A stretch of DNA of 21,905 bases from JBBPYR01 sp038199755 (GTDB lineage Bacteria > Chloroflexota > Ktedonobacteria > Ktedonobacterales > Ktedonobacteraceae), in NCBI GenBank assembly GCA_038199755.1, contig JBBPYR010000158.1, positions 1 to 21,905 of the forward strand, written 5' to 3'. Positions 7,904 through 16,134 of the stretch are shown one piece after another. The position numbers and the translations under genes were made by a program. A model generated the notes under the pieces. That model saw nothing but the letters and a program-made list of their open reading frames with translations. It did no database searches and was not told the origin of the DNA. Position 1 is the stretch's first letter, and each line of letters opens with the position of its first letter.

Positions 7904-8401
7904 ATGCTTGGCCTTGATCCTCGCCTAATCGCACTGTTTAGTATCATGTTCATTGCATTAGGTATTTTTAACATCCTCACTGGGCGCAGGCGTTTGCAGC
8001 AAGCCCAAATGCAAGGCGCAAAGGTCCGTTGGTATAAGCAGATCGGCATTCTAACCGGCATTGAGTATGTCTTGTTAGCCCTCGCCTTTTTGCTCAATAT
8101 CAGCATCACCTATCATTGGCTACCACAAAGTTTGAGCATTGCTGTCCTGCCCATTTATCTCGTTGTGTTGATAGCCTCTGGCGTGCTGGCAGGTGTCGTA
8201 ATTTTTCAAGGCCTCACCAATTCTCGCGCCCGTCGCGGTGTCGTTGCTCGCCCTGTTGCCACTACGAAGACTCAGGCAAAACAAGCCAGCTACGAAGTTG
8301 AGAACCTTAGTCCGCAGGAACGCGCAGAGAACACCCAAAAGCGCAGAGAACGCCGCCAGAAAGCGGCAGCAGCGCGCCGACGACGCGCGGGCAAGGCATA
8401 A
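7904..8401 (+). CDS. Small three-helix membrane protein with basic C-terminal tail
   Basis: 165 residues from ATG 7904, which has AGGAG 8 nt upstream; an in-frame GTG at 7895 overlaps that ribosome-binding site and is rejected. Hydrophobic helices are at about 7-26, 46-67 and 78-102. The tail 107-165 is Arg/Lys/Ala-rich and carries ENLSPQERAENTQKRRERRQ, probably a cytoplasmic helix that could bind nucleic acid or the membrane surface. I recognise no named family. It lies 75 nt after the zinc-ribbon protein gene with a terminator-like hairpin between, so the two may be partly co-transcribed. It is convergent with the large gene that ends at 8435, with only 33 bp between the stops and no clear terminator there. 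Confidence 0.75.
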   Translation: MLGLDPRLIALFSIMFIALGIFNILTGRRRLQQAQMQGAKVRWYKQIGILTGIEYVLLALAFLLNISITYHWLPQSLSIAVLPIYLVVLIASGVLAGVVIFQGLTNSRARRGVVARPVATTKTQAKQASYEVENLSPQERAENTQKRRERRQKAAAARRRRAGKA

Positions 8402-8434
8402 CCACTCAGCAGAGAATGGCAGGGAGCGCAGAGA

Positions 8435-10483
8435 TTAGCCTTCAAGCGTCAGGCGCATCTCATACTGTCCTTGTTGCGCATCATAGCTCACAACCGAGGT
8501 CACGATATGCCCTGTAGAGCTTTGTCCGCTCCCCACGGGTGCGCCACTATCGCTCAGCGTGATCGCATCAAGGAGTTGTAGGGCAGGATTTGCTGGTACA
8601 ACTCCTTGATGCTGCGTTTGTGAACGTGCCTCCTGTGCTAATAAAAAGCTTGCCTTTTGGCTACATTGGGTGCTACTCGTCAGCTTGTGGTCCACATGAT
8701 AGCGAATTCGCTCTACCCCTACTAAGTGAAGATGCCCATCATCATATGCCTCTGCCGTTGTTAATGCCCCTGCTAGACCGCCCACAGGTGGCTTCCCAAT
8801 CACAATAATATGATTTGCGCGTTCATCTTTATTACTAAAACTCACCATCTCCAGTTCTGGTTGATAGCTCCATACCGCACCGCCACCGCTGGCAAGCTCA
8901 CGAAACTGCATCACCTCATTCTGATCCAGAAAGTAATCGAGACCATACAGAGAGCACAACTCATCCAAGGCCTTCCTGTATGCCTGACCCGCCTGCAACA
9001 CAAACGTAGGCACAATTTGACTGACCTGTGTCGTCACTGGCAACGCTAACACAAACAAGCCAGCACGTGTACATATTTCCTGCACCAGATATCCCACCGT
9101 TTGATTGACATATATATTTTGATAGCGTGAAACAAGGTCCAGATTGCTCGATAGGTCCAGCGCGGTCAGTAGCAGTTTATTATCTTGTGGAGAGCGCACA
9201 ATTTGGATACGCACAAGCCGATAGCTCCCCACCTTTATCACATCTACCGTTGAGAAAGAAGAGCCAACCATGTAGCCCTCACTCAACACCAGTGACGCAT
9301 GCAGCCCAAGCGGGCGATAGCTGCTGCCAGTCGTGAGCAGTGCGTCATAGATGCCACCCGCATTATCTAATACGACCTCTACCTGGGCAGTTTTATTCAC
9401 CTGCTCATGCCGCTGATACGAGAGGACCGTGGCCGACACATCAATATATTGTGAGCTATTGCTTGTTTGAAAGGCCACGGCACTATAAATGTTCGGCGGT
9501 GACATCAGATAGTAGCGAGGGCCAGCACTTCCCGTGTGTGGCGTCACCAGTTTGAGCAGATTTGCCCCATAGCTCACACTCAAATCATGCACGATAAAGC
9601 CATTTGACCAGTGCAACAGATCGCTTGATTGTCTGAGGCGAGGATAGCTATATACCGCACCAGTCAGCAAGCCAGAGTCAACCTCAATGCAGCAGAGCGT
9701 ATACAAACCGTCCATCAATGAGAGACGCGGTGCAATCCGCCCAACCGCCGTCGTGGTCGCAGGTGCCACCGCCAGATTGCTACCCCATGTATTGCTCGCG
9801 GGCGTGTACGTGCCAGAGAGCAGGCTATAGCCATCGGAATAGATGAGCGTATACACGGAACCACTCCAGGCCGCTGCAAGTCCTACACCATACACAATCG
9901 TGGGCAACGTCCACGTTGTCAGCGCGGACCAGCTTACACCATTGTAAAATGAATATCCGATAGCTTCCCCACCGACGACATCGTACAAGAAAAACACGTC
10001 GTTATTGCCCGCACTCGTGATCCCTTTCAACAAAGCACCCCCTGGCGGGCTGAGCACCGTTAGTGGGCCACTCCAACTCACGCCGTTATCGGTCGAGGTC
10101 CAGACCCAGAGATTATTGCCGCCCGTACCGCGTTGCGCGAAGGCATGTAATACGCCACTCCAATTCGTGATTGCACAACCACCATCTTGAAATACCACTC
10201 CACTTGCCCCGGGCAATGTTGTCCAGCTTGACCACTGACTTGCCTGTGTGGGATCAGCAATCCGTTGTATGCGGGCAGAAGAGGTAAAGCCGCTGCGTGT
10301 GACCAGCAGGCGCACCAGCGCATTATCATTCGTGCTGCATGCATCGCTCAATGCATCAGCCGTGGCTGGCGTTTGATAAAGAGCATAGTGCGCGACGTGA
10401 TCTTCAATCGTGATCGTAAGGGCTGGATAGCGCGTATGCATACTGAGCGCAGAGGTCAATGAGGCATCAAGTGTACGTACCAT
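8435..10483 (-). CDS. Phage-tail-like protein with Asp-box (sialidase-type) propeller region
   Basis: 682 residues, AAAGG 8 nt before the ATG. No signal peptide or membrane helix is seen. Residues about 60-330 are Trp/Gly/Ser-rich repeats with a clear Asp-box, STDNGVSW at 130-137, and a weaker echo, YNGVSWSAL at 180-188. These are typical of sialidase/BNR beta-propellers. Residues about 350-682 look like a tail-hub or baseplate-type protein: QVEVVLDNAGGIYD near 367, LVQEICTRAGL at 466-476, and KALDELCSLYGLDYFLDQNEVMQFRE at 504-529, the latter like the region of tail proteins that loads a short hydrophobic domain. The catalytic residues of a sialidase cannot be identified. It stands alone, without capsid, sheath or tail-tube genes. 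It may be a domesticated tail-like or carbohydrate-recognising protein; the function is unknown. Confidence 0.8.
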   Translation of the reverse strand: MVRTLDASLTSALSMHTRYPALTITIEDHVAHYALYQTPATADALSDACSTNDNALVRLLVTRSGFTSSARIQRIADPTQASQWSSWTTLPGASGVVFQDGGCAITNWSGVLHAFAQRGTGGNNLWVWTSTDNGVSWSGPLTVLSPPGGALLKGITSAGNNDVFFLYDVVGGEAIGYSFYNGVSWSALTTWTLPTIVYGVGLAAAWSGSVYTLIYSDGYSLLSGTYTPASNTWGSNLAVAPATTTAVGRIAPRLSLMDGLYTLCCIEVDSGLLTGAVYSYPRLRQSSDLLHWSNGFIVHDLSVSYGANLLKLVTPHTGSAGPRYYLMSPPNIYSAVAFQTSNSSQYIDVSATVLSYQRHEQVNKTAQVEVVLDNAGGIYDALLTTGSSYRPLGLHASLVLSEGYMVGSSFSTVDVIKVGSYRLVRIQIVRSPQDNKLLLTALDLSSNLDLVSRYQNIYVNQTVGYLVQEICTRAGLFVLALPVTTQVSQIVPTFVLQAGQAYRKALDELCSLYGLDYFLDQNEVMQFRELASGGGAVWSYQPELEMVSFSNKDERANHIIVIGKPPVGGLAGALTTAEAYDDGHLHLVGVERIRYHVDHKLTSSTQCSQKASFLLAQEARSQTQHQGVVPANPALQLLDAITLSDSGAPVGSGQSSTGHIVTSVVSYDAQQGQYEMRLTLEG

Positions 10484-10567
10484 AGAGGAGACCTTTCAGT
10501 TGAAAAGAAGGGGAAGAGAGGAGAAAGTAGAGGTGAGGAGCAAACATTTTTCTGCTTACTTGCTTTA

Positions 10568-10596
10568 AGTATACATAGTTTCCTTAGAAAATACAA
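10568..10596 (-). promoter_or_regulatory. Predicted promoter of the tail-like gene
   Basis: On the minus strand, TTGTAT (10596-10591) and TATACT (10573-10568) are separated by exactly 17 nt. The start of transcription would be near 10561, leaving a leader of about 78 nt that is purine/pyrimidine-skewed (AG-rich on the plus strand, 10501-10540). Confidence 0.5.
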
Positions 10597-10685
10597 GTAA
10601 AGGGCGACAAATGGCACTATAATGAGTCGTGTTTACTCTTATGGCCGTGTAGTTCTGTAGAGGCATATACCAACCACAAGTATGC

Positions 10686-10717
10686 ACGTTACGAGATATG
10701 CCTTCACCACGTAACGT
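10686..10717. repeat. 8-bp inverted repeat in the divergent intergenic region
   Basis: ACGTTACG (10686-10693) and CGTAACGT (10710-10717) are inverted copies separated by 16 nt. They lie between the tail-like gene and the histidine kinase gene, upstream of both. This could be a binding site for a dimeric regulator or a remnant of a repeat. Apart from this, the palindromic element at 10753-10855 and the promoter at 10568-10596, the stretch 10484-10919 shows no gene. Confidence 0.3.
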
Positions 10718-10752
10718 CACCCTGTCATTTGTGTAGGGTTGTTGCAAAATCC

Positions 10753-10855
10753 GTAGGGACCAGCTTGAGCACGTCCGCGAGGCGATTTATCGCCAGTGAT
10801 CGGGCGGATCTCGCCTGATAAATCAGGTTGCGGACGCGCTCAAGCTGGTCCCTAC
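10753..10855. repeat. 103-bp palindromic element, copy A (MITE/REP-like)
   Basis: The terminal inverted repeats GTAGGGACCAGCTTGAGC(A/G)CGTCCGC are 26 bp with one mismatch (A10771 on the left). Inside are two small hairpins: GGCGATTTATCGCC at 10781-10794 and CCTGATAAATCAGG at 10814-10827. Folded as one strand, the unit is a long stem carrying two side hairpins, a cruciform-like shape. It is the same length as copy B at 18240-18342 and matches it at 91 of 103 positions without gaps. No target-site duplication was recognised. It ends 64 nt before the histidine kinase start, so it could affect that gene's transcription. Confidence 0.9.
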
Positions 10856-10919
10856 AGAGGTGGTATGCCTTCCGACACAATCTACTATTTGTTTCAAGAG
10901 AACAAAAGGGCATTATATA

Positions 10920-12965
10920 ATGGAGATACATAGTTCGCGCTCCACAGAGCTGATACTGCAAGAAATACGCAGCTATTTTGGCTGTATTCCGCCTTTCTTT
11001 GCACCTATCCAGGCAACTCCTACCCTATTAGAACACTTTTGGCAGCATACTCAGACGGCCTACATGCACAATCCCTTACCAAGTCTCTTTAAAGAAAAAC
11101 TCTTTTGCTATCTTTCACACATCCGCAACATTCCCTACGATCTGCGCTATCACAGTATCTCACTGCATACCCTCGGATTGAAGGCACAAGAAATTGTGAC
11201 GCTTTTGAAAACTCCTCTGCCTCAACTTCAGGAGAGTCAACGATTTCTCAGCACCCTGAAAGCTACATCCTCACTATCGAGCTGGCCCGAAGCTGGAAGT
11301 GAGCTTGAGCATATGCTATTTATGAGTGCAATCCTGCTCTTTCTGCGGCCAGAAAAGGTACAACTGCATCGCCGTGAACTCCAGCGTTTGCTCGGCTCCC
11401 ACTATGCCTATCTGATAGCATTGCATAGCTACATCAAGACATGCCACGATTGGATAGATGCTGCACTCGATGAAGGATTTGCCATTGAAGAAACCATTAC
11501 TGCACAATTTGATAGATTGGCAGCCGAGGAGCCAGAGTTATTACAGCTGGTACAGCAGCATCAACAAGAGGCCACCACGCGCCGCTGGCAGACTGAACAA
11601 CATTTGCACGCAGATATAGAGCTAGAGCAGCGCACCAAACATTCGCTCGAAGCACTGCTTGCGGTAGCCGAAATACTCATGCTGAGCGCGGAACGTCGCC
11701 ACACAACAGGAGAGTTAGAAGAAACAGCATGGTCCGCAAGCTCTACCATCAAACGGCTGATCGCGTTAGTGCGCAACATCATGGGATGTCAGCGCATTGG
11801 CATCGTCTCCTTTGATGCACAAAGTGAAACGTTTCAACCTGTAGCACTGGTTGGCTTTCCGCCTGAGCAGGAGAAACTCTGGTGGCAAAATGTACCTGGA
11901 ACACGCTTGATTGATCAATTTATTGAGCCTTCTCTGGTACAACGCATTCAGCACGGGGAAGTACTCATTCTCGATAGCCGTAAAGTGCCATTTACGATGC
12001 TGAACGCTTCCTATGATGTCTTCAGTTGGCTTGTCGCTCCCATGTTTATTGGTTCTGAACTGGTGGGACTGCTCTCGCTGGATTACGGCCCGGTGGAGCA
12101 TGACTATACTGAAGAGGAAAAAAAATCTGCTTATGCCATCGGTCGTTTGATCGCACTCGTGCTTGAACGTGACCGCCTCTTACTGGAGAAAACAGAAACC
12201 CAGGCGCGTGAGATCGCGTTACAAGCTGCAAATCAGCGCATGAACGACTTCTTGAGTATCGCCGGTCACGAGCTAAAAACGCCGATCACCTCAATCAAAG
12301 GCAATATCCAATTTATGCGCCGCCGTTTGAAAAAAGATTTGCAGGCAGAGCTTCAGCGTACGCCTGAGGATTTTTTAGACCTGCTCACACGTGCTGAACA
12401 CCAGACCAATCGCCTAACTCTACTGGTAAATGATATTATAGATGTTTCACGTATTCAGTCGCATAAATTACATTTGCACAAAGAACTAGCAGATATCACC
12501 GAGAGTATAGAGAACGCCATTCGCCAGCAAGTACAACTGCATCCAGGTCGCCTCATCACAACACATCTGCCTGATAAGCCGGTACGGCTTCTGCTAGATG
12601 TCGATCGCATTGAGCAGGTTATCACGAATTACCTGTCTAACGCCCTCAAATATTCTGACACGCACGAACCTATCGAGGTAACACTAGAAGTGCAGGAGCA
12701 AAGCGTGCGCCTCTCAGTGAGTGACCGAGGCATTGGGCTTTCGCCCTTCGACCAAGCATATGTCTGGGATCGCTTTTATCGCGTCGAGGGTTCCCATGTA
12801 CGCAGCGGCTCTAACATTGGCTTGGGATTGGGCCTCTATATCTGCCACTCCATTATCGAGCAGCATGGCGGTGAGGTCGGCATTATTAGTACCCCTAATG
12901 CAGGCTCAACCTTCTGGTTTACATTACATTTTCCTTTTGATGAGCAATATGAAGAGCACCCCTAA
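10920..12965 (+). CDS. Orphan sensor histidine kinase (AhpD-like, GAF, HisKA, HATPase)
   Basis: 681 residues from ATG 10920, with AAAGGG 9 nt upstream; an upstream GTG frame lacks a good site. Residues about 5-185 look like an AhpD/carboxymuconolactone-decarboxylase-type helical domain: LFKEKLFCYLSHIR, then IPYDLRYH at 71-78, and a second half around 145-180. The CxxC of redox-active AhpD is absent. A GAF domain spans about 240-420. The dimerisation/phosphoacceptor domain has H450 in FLSIAGHELKTPI. The ATPase domain has the N box ITNYLSNALKYSD (N570, N574), G1 DRGIGL at 602-607 and G2 GLGLGL at 634-639. No membrane helix, so it is probably a cytoplasmic sensor. No response regulator gene is adjacent, so the partner is unknown. 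Its stop codon overlaps that of the next, convergent gene. Confidence 0.93.
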   Translation: MEIHSSRSTELILQEIRSYFGCIPPFFAPIQATPTLLEHFWQHTQTAYMHNPLPSLFKEKLFCYLSHIRNIPYDLRYHSISLHTLGLKAQEIVTLLKTPLPQLQESQRFLSTLKATSSLSSWPEAGSELEHMLFMSAILLFLRPEKVQLHRRELQRLLGSHYAYLIALHSYIKTCHDWIDAALDEGFAIEETITAQFDRLAAEEPELLQLVQQHQQEATTRRWQTEQHLHADIELEQRTKHSLEALLAVAEILMLSAERRHTTGELEETAWSASSTIKRLIALVRNIMGCQRIGIVSFDAQSETFQPVALVGFPPEQEKLWWQNVPGTRLIDQFIEPSLVQRIQHGEVLILDSRKVPFTMLNASYDVFSWLVAPMFIGSELVGLLSLDYGPVEHDYTEEEKKSAYAIGRLIALVLERDRLLLEKTETQAREIALQAANQRMNDFLSIAGHELKTPITSIKGNIQFMRRRLKKDLQAELQRTPEDFLDLLTRAEHQTNRLTLLVNDIIDVSRIQSHKLHLHKELADITESIENAIRQQVQLHPGRLITTHLPDKPVRLLLDVDRIEQVITNYLSNALKYSDTHEPIEVTLEVQEQSVRLSVSDRGIGLSPFDQAYVWDRFYRVEGSHVRSGSNIGLGLGLYICHSIIEQHGGEVGIISTPNAGSTFWFTLHFPFDEQYEEHP

Positions 12966-14515
12966 CGTAAAAGCGCGGGTACATGCCAGATTGCCCACAC
13001 CCCTGTTATTGGGTCTTGCGCTAAAATCATTGAGCCATCGGGCGACCAGGAAAAACCAACCTGAAAGAAACCGTTTTGTCCTGAGGTCGGTGCAGGCAGA
13101 AATGGCATGCTTAGCACAGCTCGTCGGTATCCTGTGCTGCTCTGATACACATCTACGCTTCTGCCAAAGCGCGGCCACGAAGATGGTTGCACGGCAAGGG
13201 CACGTCCGCCCGGTGACCACGAGACAAAAGCGAAGTCCTGTCTGCTATCACTTTTGCCAGCGAATGACAGCAATACGGCCCGTAAAGCAATATCACGGAC
13301 TGGCATCAGGGGAAGGTCATTCATTTGGAGCGTCGCTAAATCGCGTTGGGTCGGTTTGGGCAAGCCTACGGGCTCCATCCTTGCCGTGATAATTACCGCA
13401 TCGATAAGATAACGGCCATCAGGAGACCACGCACAAAAATAGCTACTCCAGAGATACACACCAGGGCCAGAGATCATGCTATCAGCACTTGGTCCCTGTT
13501 TTGTGAGTTCCACAGAGGCCGACTGCCATACGGTAAAACTCTTTCCACCAACAGGATTGCCCACCGCTCCCGGCGTAGCTTGTCTTGGCGGTGTTGCTGT
13601 AGTGTAATCTCCCTGTGGCAACAAATCGCCATGGGTGCCCCACTGATAAGCGGCGGCAGTTGGGATACTCGCGCTATCTCCATAGCTCGCGCCGTTTATT
13701 ACATGACTATCAGTCACTTGATTGTGTTGTACATCCCACTCAGTATACAGAAAGAGATAATTCGCGGAGGATTGTATGTGTTTGTCCAGCAACACATGAG
13801 CATCTTTGCCTCCAATGTCGCTTAACCATACCCCCGTTGCATAGGTATAGATGTTGCCATTCTTGTAGGTAATGCCCAAGGTAAGAGCAATGTGTGTGCC
13901 ATCAGGAGACCACAGCAAACTACGATGCTCCAATGAAGGGGTTTCCCGTTGTTGCGGAAATTCTGCCTGTAGTGCGGATAGCACCTTCTGATCAGGATGA
14001 AGTGCGGCAACACTCTTGCCGCTTGCCGCATCATAAATATGGATCACCGTACCACTATACAGCTGTATATCCGTATTTGAGCACTGCGTATAGCCCACGA
14101 TGGCAATAAAGCGGCTATCGGGCGACCATGCTCCGCCATCAGTACAAACATAGCCATCTTTCTGCTGAGCGATGAGCAGCGAAGGCATGATTTTGAGCGG
14201 CGGAGGCAGCTTCTCGACAGGACTGGAAGCAGCAGGCAGCAGGCGCGCCACAAGGCTTGTGTGAAAATTGAGAGCAAGTATCAGTACAACAAGCACAACA
14301 AACATGATTGCACTTGTGCCACGCACGCGCTTTTTCGTTAAAGCATGTTGCCATGTAACGACAGCTTGTTTTACCTGTGCAACCTTCTTCGGCTCACGCT
14401 TCGTCAAGTCAGAGCCAGCGTCATCCAGATCTACAATCTCTATGCCCGCGTCATCGTCTGGGTGTTCGGCTGCATCCGTCCCATGCATATCAACGTCTTG
14501 CTGCTCTGGCACCAC
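12962..14515 (-). CDS. Membrane-anchored TolB/WD40-like beta-propeller protein
   Basis: 517 residues. Starts at GTG 14513-14515 (a second GTG follows directly), with AGGAG a few nt upstream; the first ATG is nine codons in. Layout: an acidic cytoplasmic N-terminus (about 1-40, rich in D/E), a basic segment, one membrane helix at about 68-88, then a large external domain. The external part has five WSPDG-type propeller motifs beginning at 130 (WSPDSRF), 202 (WSPDGTH), 363 (WSPDGRY), 433 (WSPGGRA) and 490 (WSPDGSM), as in TolB/PD40 repeats. Such propellers usually bind proteins or ligands; no catalytic residues are evident. It lies 99 bp downstream of folD on the same strand and may be read from that operon, but its function looks unrelated. 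Confidence 0.87.
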   Translation of the reverse strand: MVPEQQDVDMHGTDAAEHPDDDAGIEIVDLDDAGSDLTKREPKKVAQVKQAVVTWQHALTKKRVRGTSAIMFVVLVVLILALNFHTSLVARLLPAASSPVEKLPPPLKIMPSLLIAQQKDGYVCTDGGAWSPDSRFIAIVGYTQCSNTDIQLYSGTVIHIYDAASGKSVAALHPDQKVLSALQAEFPQQRETPSLEHRSLLWSPDGTHIALTLGITYKNGNIYTYATGVWLSDIGGKDAHVLLDKHIQSSANYLFLYTEWDVQHNQVTDSHVINGASYGDSASIPTAAAYQWGTHGDLLPQGDYTTATPPRQATPGAVGNPVGGKSFTVWQSASVELTKQGPSADSMISGPGVYLWSSYFCAWSPDGRYLIDAVIITARMEPVGLPKPTQRDLATLQMNDLPLMPVRDIALRAVLLSFAGKSDSRQDFAFVSWSPGGRALAVQPSSWPRFGRSVDVYQSSTGYRRAVLSMPFLPAPTSGQNGFFQVGFSWSPDGSMILAQDPITGVWAIWHVPALLR

Positions 14516-14614
14516 AATACTCCTTGCTATCCTGCTCTCTGCTTATAAAGCGCAAACGCAACACTAGTGATGAACATTTACAAAGTAAATCGGCAATATT
14601 CATAACTATGAGCA

Positions 14615-15502
14615 TTACGAGACACGTTTCTCTTCTCGTACGCGCTTTCCGCCTGCTTGCAACCATGCCGCCTGTATACATTGTTTGAGCAGCAGCACAT
14701 TCGTCAGTGGACCAACGCCCCCCGGCGTGGGTGTGACTGCACCCGCGACCGTGCGTACAGCCGCAACATCGACATCACCCACAATCCCGCCTTCCGGCAA
14801 GGCGTTGATGCCCACATCGATGACTGTTGCTCCGGGTCGCACCATCTCGGCACTCAACATATTTGCACGCCCAACCGCTACCACTAATACATCTGCCTGT
14901 TGCGTAAACGATGACAGGTTTGCTGTACGTGAGTGACAGATCGTCACGGTAGCGTTCTTTTGCAGCAGCATCAGCGAAAGCGGCTTCCCCACCACGTTGC
15001 TGCGCCCGATAATCACAACACGCTTGCCCGCGAGCGGCGTTTTGGTGCGCTCAAGTATCTCCATGACCGCGGCAGCTGTCGAGGGCAAAAAGCTCGGCAC
15101 ACCCAGAAAGAGGTTGCCCGCGCTTTGTGGACTGATACCATCAATATCTTTTTCTGGTGCTATCGAATCGGCAACCATCTTTTGCGAAAGATGGCTCGGC
15201 AACGGCATCTGCACAATGATACCATGCGTGCTTTTGTCGGCATTCCAGTACACCAGTAGAGAGCGTAATTCATCGGCAGAGACTGTCTCCGGCAGTTGCT
15301 CTAGCCGCGCCTGCACCCCAACATCTTCGGCAATGCGCAAAATAGCCCTGCTATAGACACCCGACGCGGCATCTCCACCAACTTTCACAATTACGAGCCC
15401 TGGTGCCTGTCCGCACTCCCGTACATACTCTTGGATATCTGCGCGCAACTCAGCCCTGACCTCGCTCCCCATCGCACGCCCATCTATGATTATTGCTGTC
15501 AC
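14615..15502 (-). CDS. folD: FolD-family methylene-THF dehydrogenase lacking the catalytic Lys of the cyclohydrolase
   Basis: 295 residues, start GTG 15500-15502 with GGGAG upstream, overlapping the fchA stop as GTGA. FolD normally oxidises 5,10-methylene-THF to methenyl-THF with NADP and hydrolyses it to 10-formyl-THF. Seen here: Y50, Q98 in GIIVQMPLP, D121 in PEKDIDGISP, the dinucleotide loop IIGRSNVVGKPLSLMLL from residue 164, and PGGVGPLTNVLLL at 260-272. The YxxxK motif reads YSRAI: codon 54 (15341-15343) is ATT, Ile, where bifunctional FolD has the essential Lys. The usual PCTPxG is PSTAAA at 140-145. The dehydrogenase is likely kept and the cyclohydrolase lost (inference from known K54/K56 mutants). 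The partner FchA is encoded next to it. Confidence 0.93.
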   Translation of the reverse strand: MTAIIIDGRAMGSEVRAELRADIQEYVRECGQAPGLVIVKVGGDAASGVYSRAILRIAEDVGVQARLEQLPETVSADELRSLLVYWNADKSTHGIIVQMPLPSHLSQKMVADSIAPEKDIDGISPQSAGNLFLGVPSFLPSTAAAVMEILERTKTPLAGKRVVIIGRSNVVGKPLSLMLLQKNATVTICHSRTANLSSFTQQADVLVVAVGRANMLSAEMVRPGATVIDVGINALPEGGIVGDVDVAAVRTVAGAVTPTPGGVGPLTNVLLLKQCIQAAWLQAGGKRVREEKRVS

Positions 15503-16122
15503 GCTCTCTCCCCCACGATCGTTGAAACACGCTGACCCAACGTTGTGATACGCTCCAAGGCACGACTGAGGCGTCCACCCAACTGCTTTACTAGCTCTTG
15601 ATTTTTCATACTATTCAAATTCGTGCGCACCATCCACGCGGCACCCGTGCCAGCACCTGCCACTAGCATAGCGCCTGTTGCGATGTCGCTCAGCACGTTG
15701 ACATTGCCAATCTGCGCGATGCGCTCACAATACTGCAACAACTCCACTGCCCGCTCTGTAATCTCCATAGGCACCAGTGCGGCTTCAACCAGGCGTTCCT
15801 GGATGGCGTTCGTGCGAGCCACCTTCTGCTCATCAGTCTCACGGGGCAATTTGAAGCTCGCCGAGAGTCGCCCATAGACATCGCTATCTTCCTGCATGAG
15901 TTGCTGAAAGCGACGGCGTAACTGCTCCACCTGCGGCAAGAGCGTCTCCATTTCCAGCTGAACATTGGCATAGCTAGCTTTGCCCAGCGTTAGTTGTATC
16001 ACCATGCAGGCCAAGCCAGCCCCTAAAGCACCGCTCAAAGCCGACGCAGAGCCGCCCCCAGGCGTTGGTTGTGACGAAGCAAGCTCGTCAAGGTATGTTT
16101 GTAATGATGTATCTAAATACAT
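15499..16122 (-). CDS. fchA: Cyclodeaminase/cyclohydrolase family protein, probable methenyl-THF cyclohydrolase
   Basis: 207 residues, ATG 16120-16122 with GGGAA upstream, 12 nt after the tyrA stop. It belongs to the FTCD_C/FchA helical family: QPTPGGGSASALSGALG at 18-34, then MVIQLTLGKASY at 40-51 and NVNVLSDIATGAMLVAGAG at 139-157. The stand-alone length (about 200 residues) fits bacterial FchA, which converts 5,10-methenyl-THF to 10-formyl-THF; the related formimidoyl-THF cyclodeaminase is an alternative reading. The overlap with folD implies coupled translation, and the loss of the FolD cyclohydrolase lysine makes the methenyl-THF cyclohydrolase role the better guess. No histidine-degradation gene is near, which weighs against a cyclodeaminase role. 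Confidence 0.9.
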   Translation of the reverse strand: MYLDTSLQTYLDELASSQPTPGGGSASALSGALGAGLACMVIQLTLGKASYANVQLEMETLLPQVEQLRRRFQQLMQEDSDVYGRLSASFKLPRETDEQKVARTNAIQERLVEAALVPMEITERAVELLQYCERIAQIGNVNVLSDIATGAMLVAGAGTGAAWMVRTNLNSMKNQELVKQLGGRLSRALERITTLGQRVSTIVGERA

Positions 16123-16134
16123 GTATTTCCCTTC

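Noticed and set aside
8435..10483. A resident prophage
   Set aside because: Only one phage-like gene is present; the neighbours are ordinary chromosomal genes, and no integrase, attachment site or structural cluster is seen.
10618..10623. Plus-strand TATAAT as the kinase promoter
   Set aside because: No acceptable -35 box 16-18 nt upstream, and it lies about 300 bp before the gene with the palindromic element between.
10753..10855. CRISPR repeat or tRNA-like cloverleaf
   Set aside because: The repeats are inverted, not direct with spacers, and the arms do not match tRNA arm lengths, anticodon loop or TPsiC sequence. A palindromic mobile-type repeat explains it better.
12721..13389. A 222-codon plus-strand frame running out of the kinase gene into the propeller gene
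   Set aside because: It overlaps the HATPase domain in another frame and then runs antisense to a well-supported WSPDG-repeat gene; no domain is seen in it.
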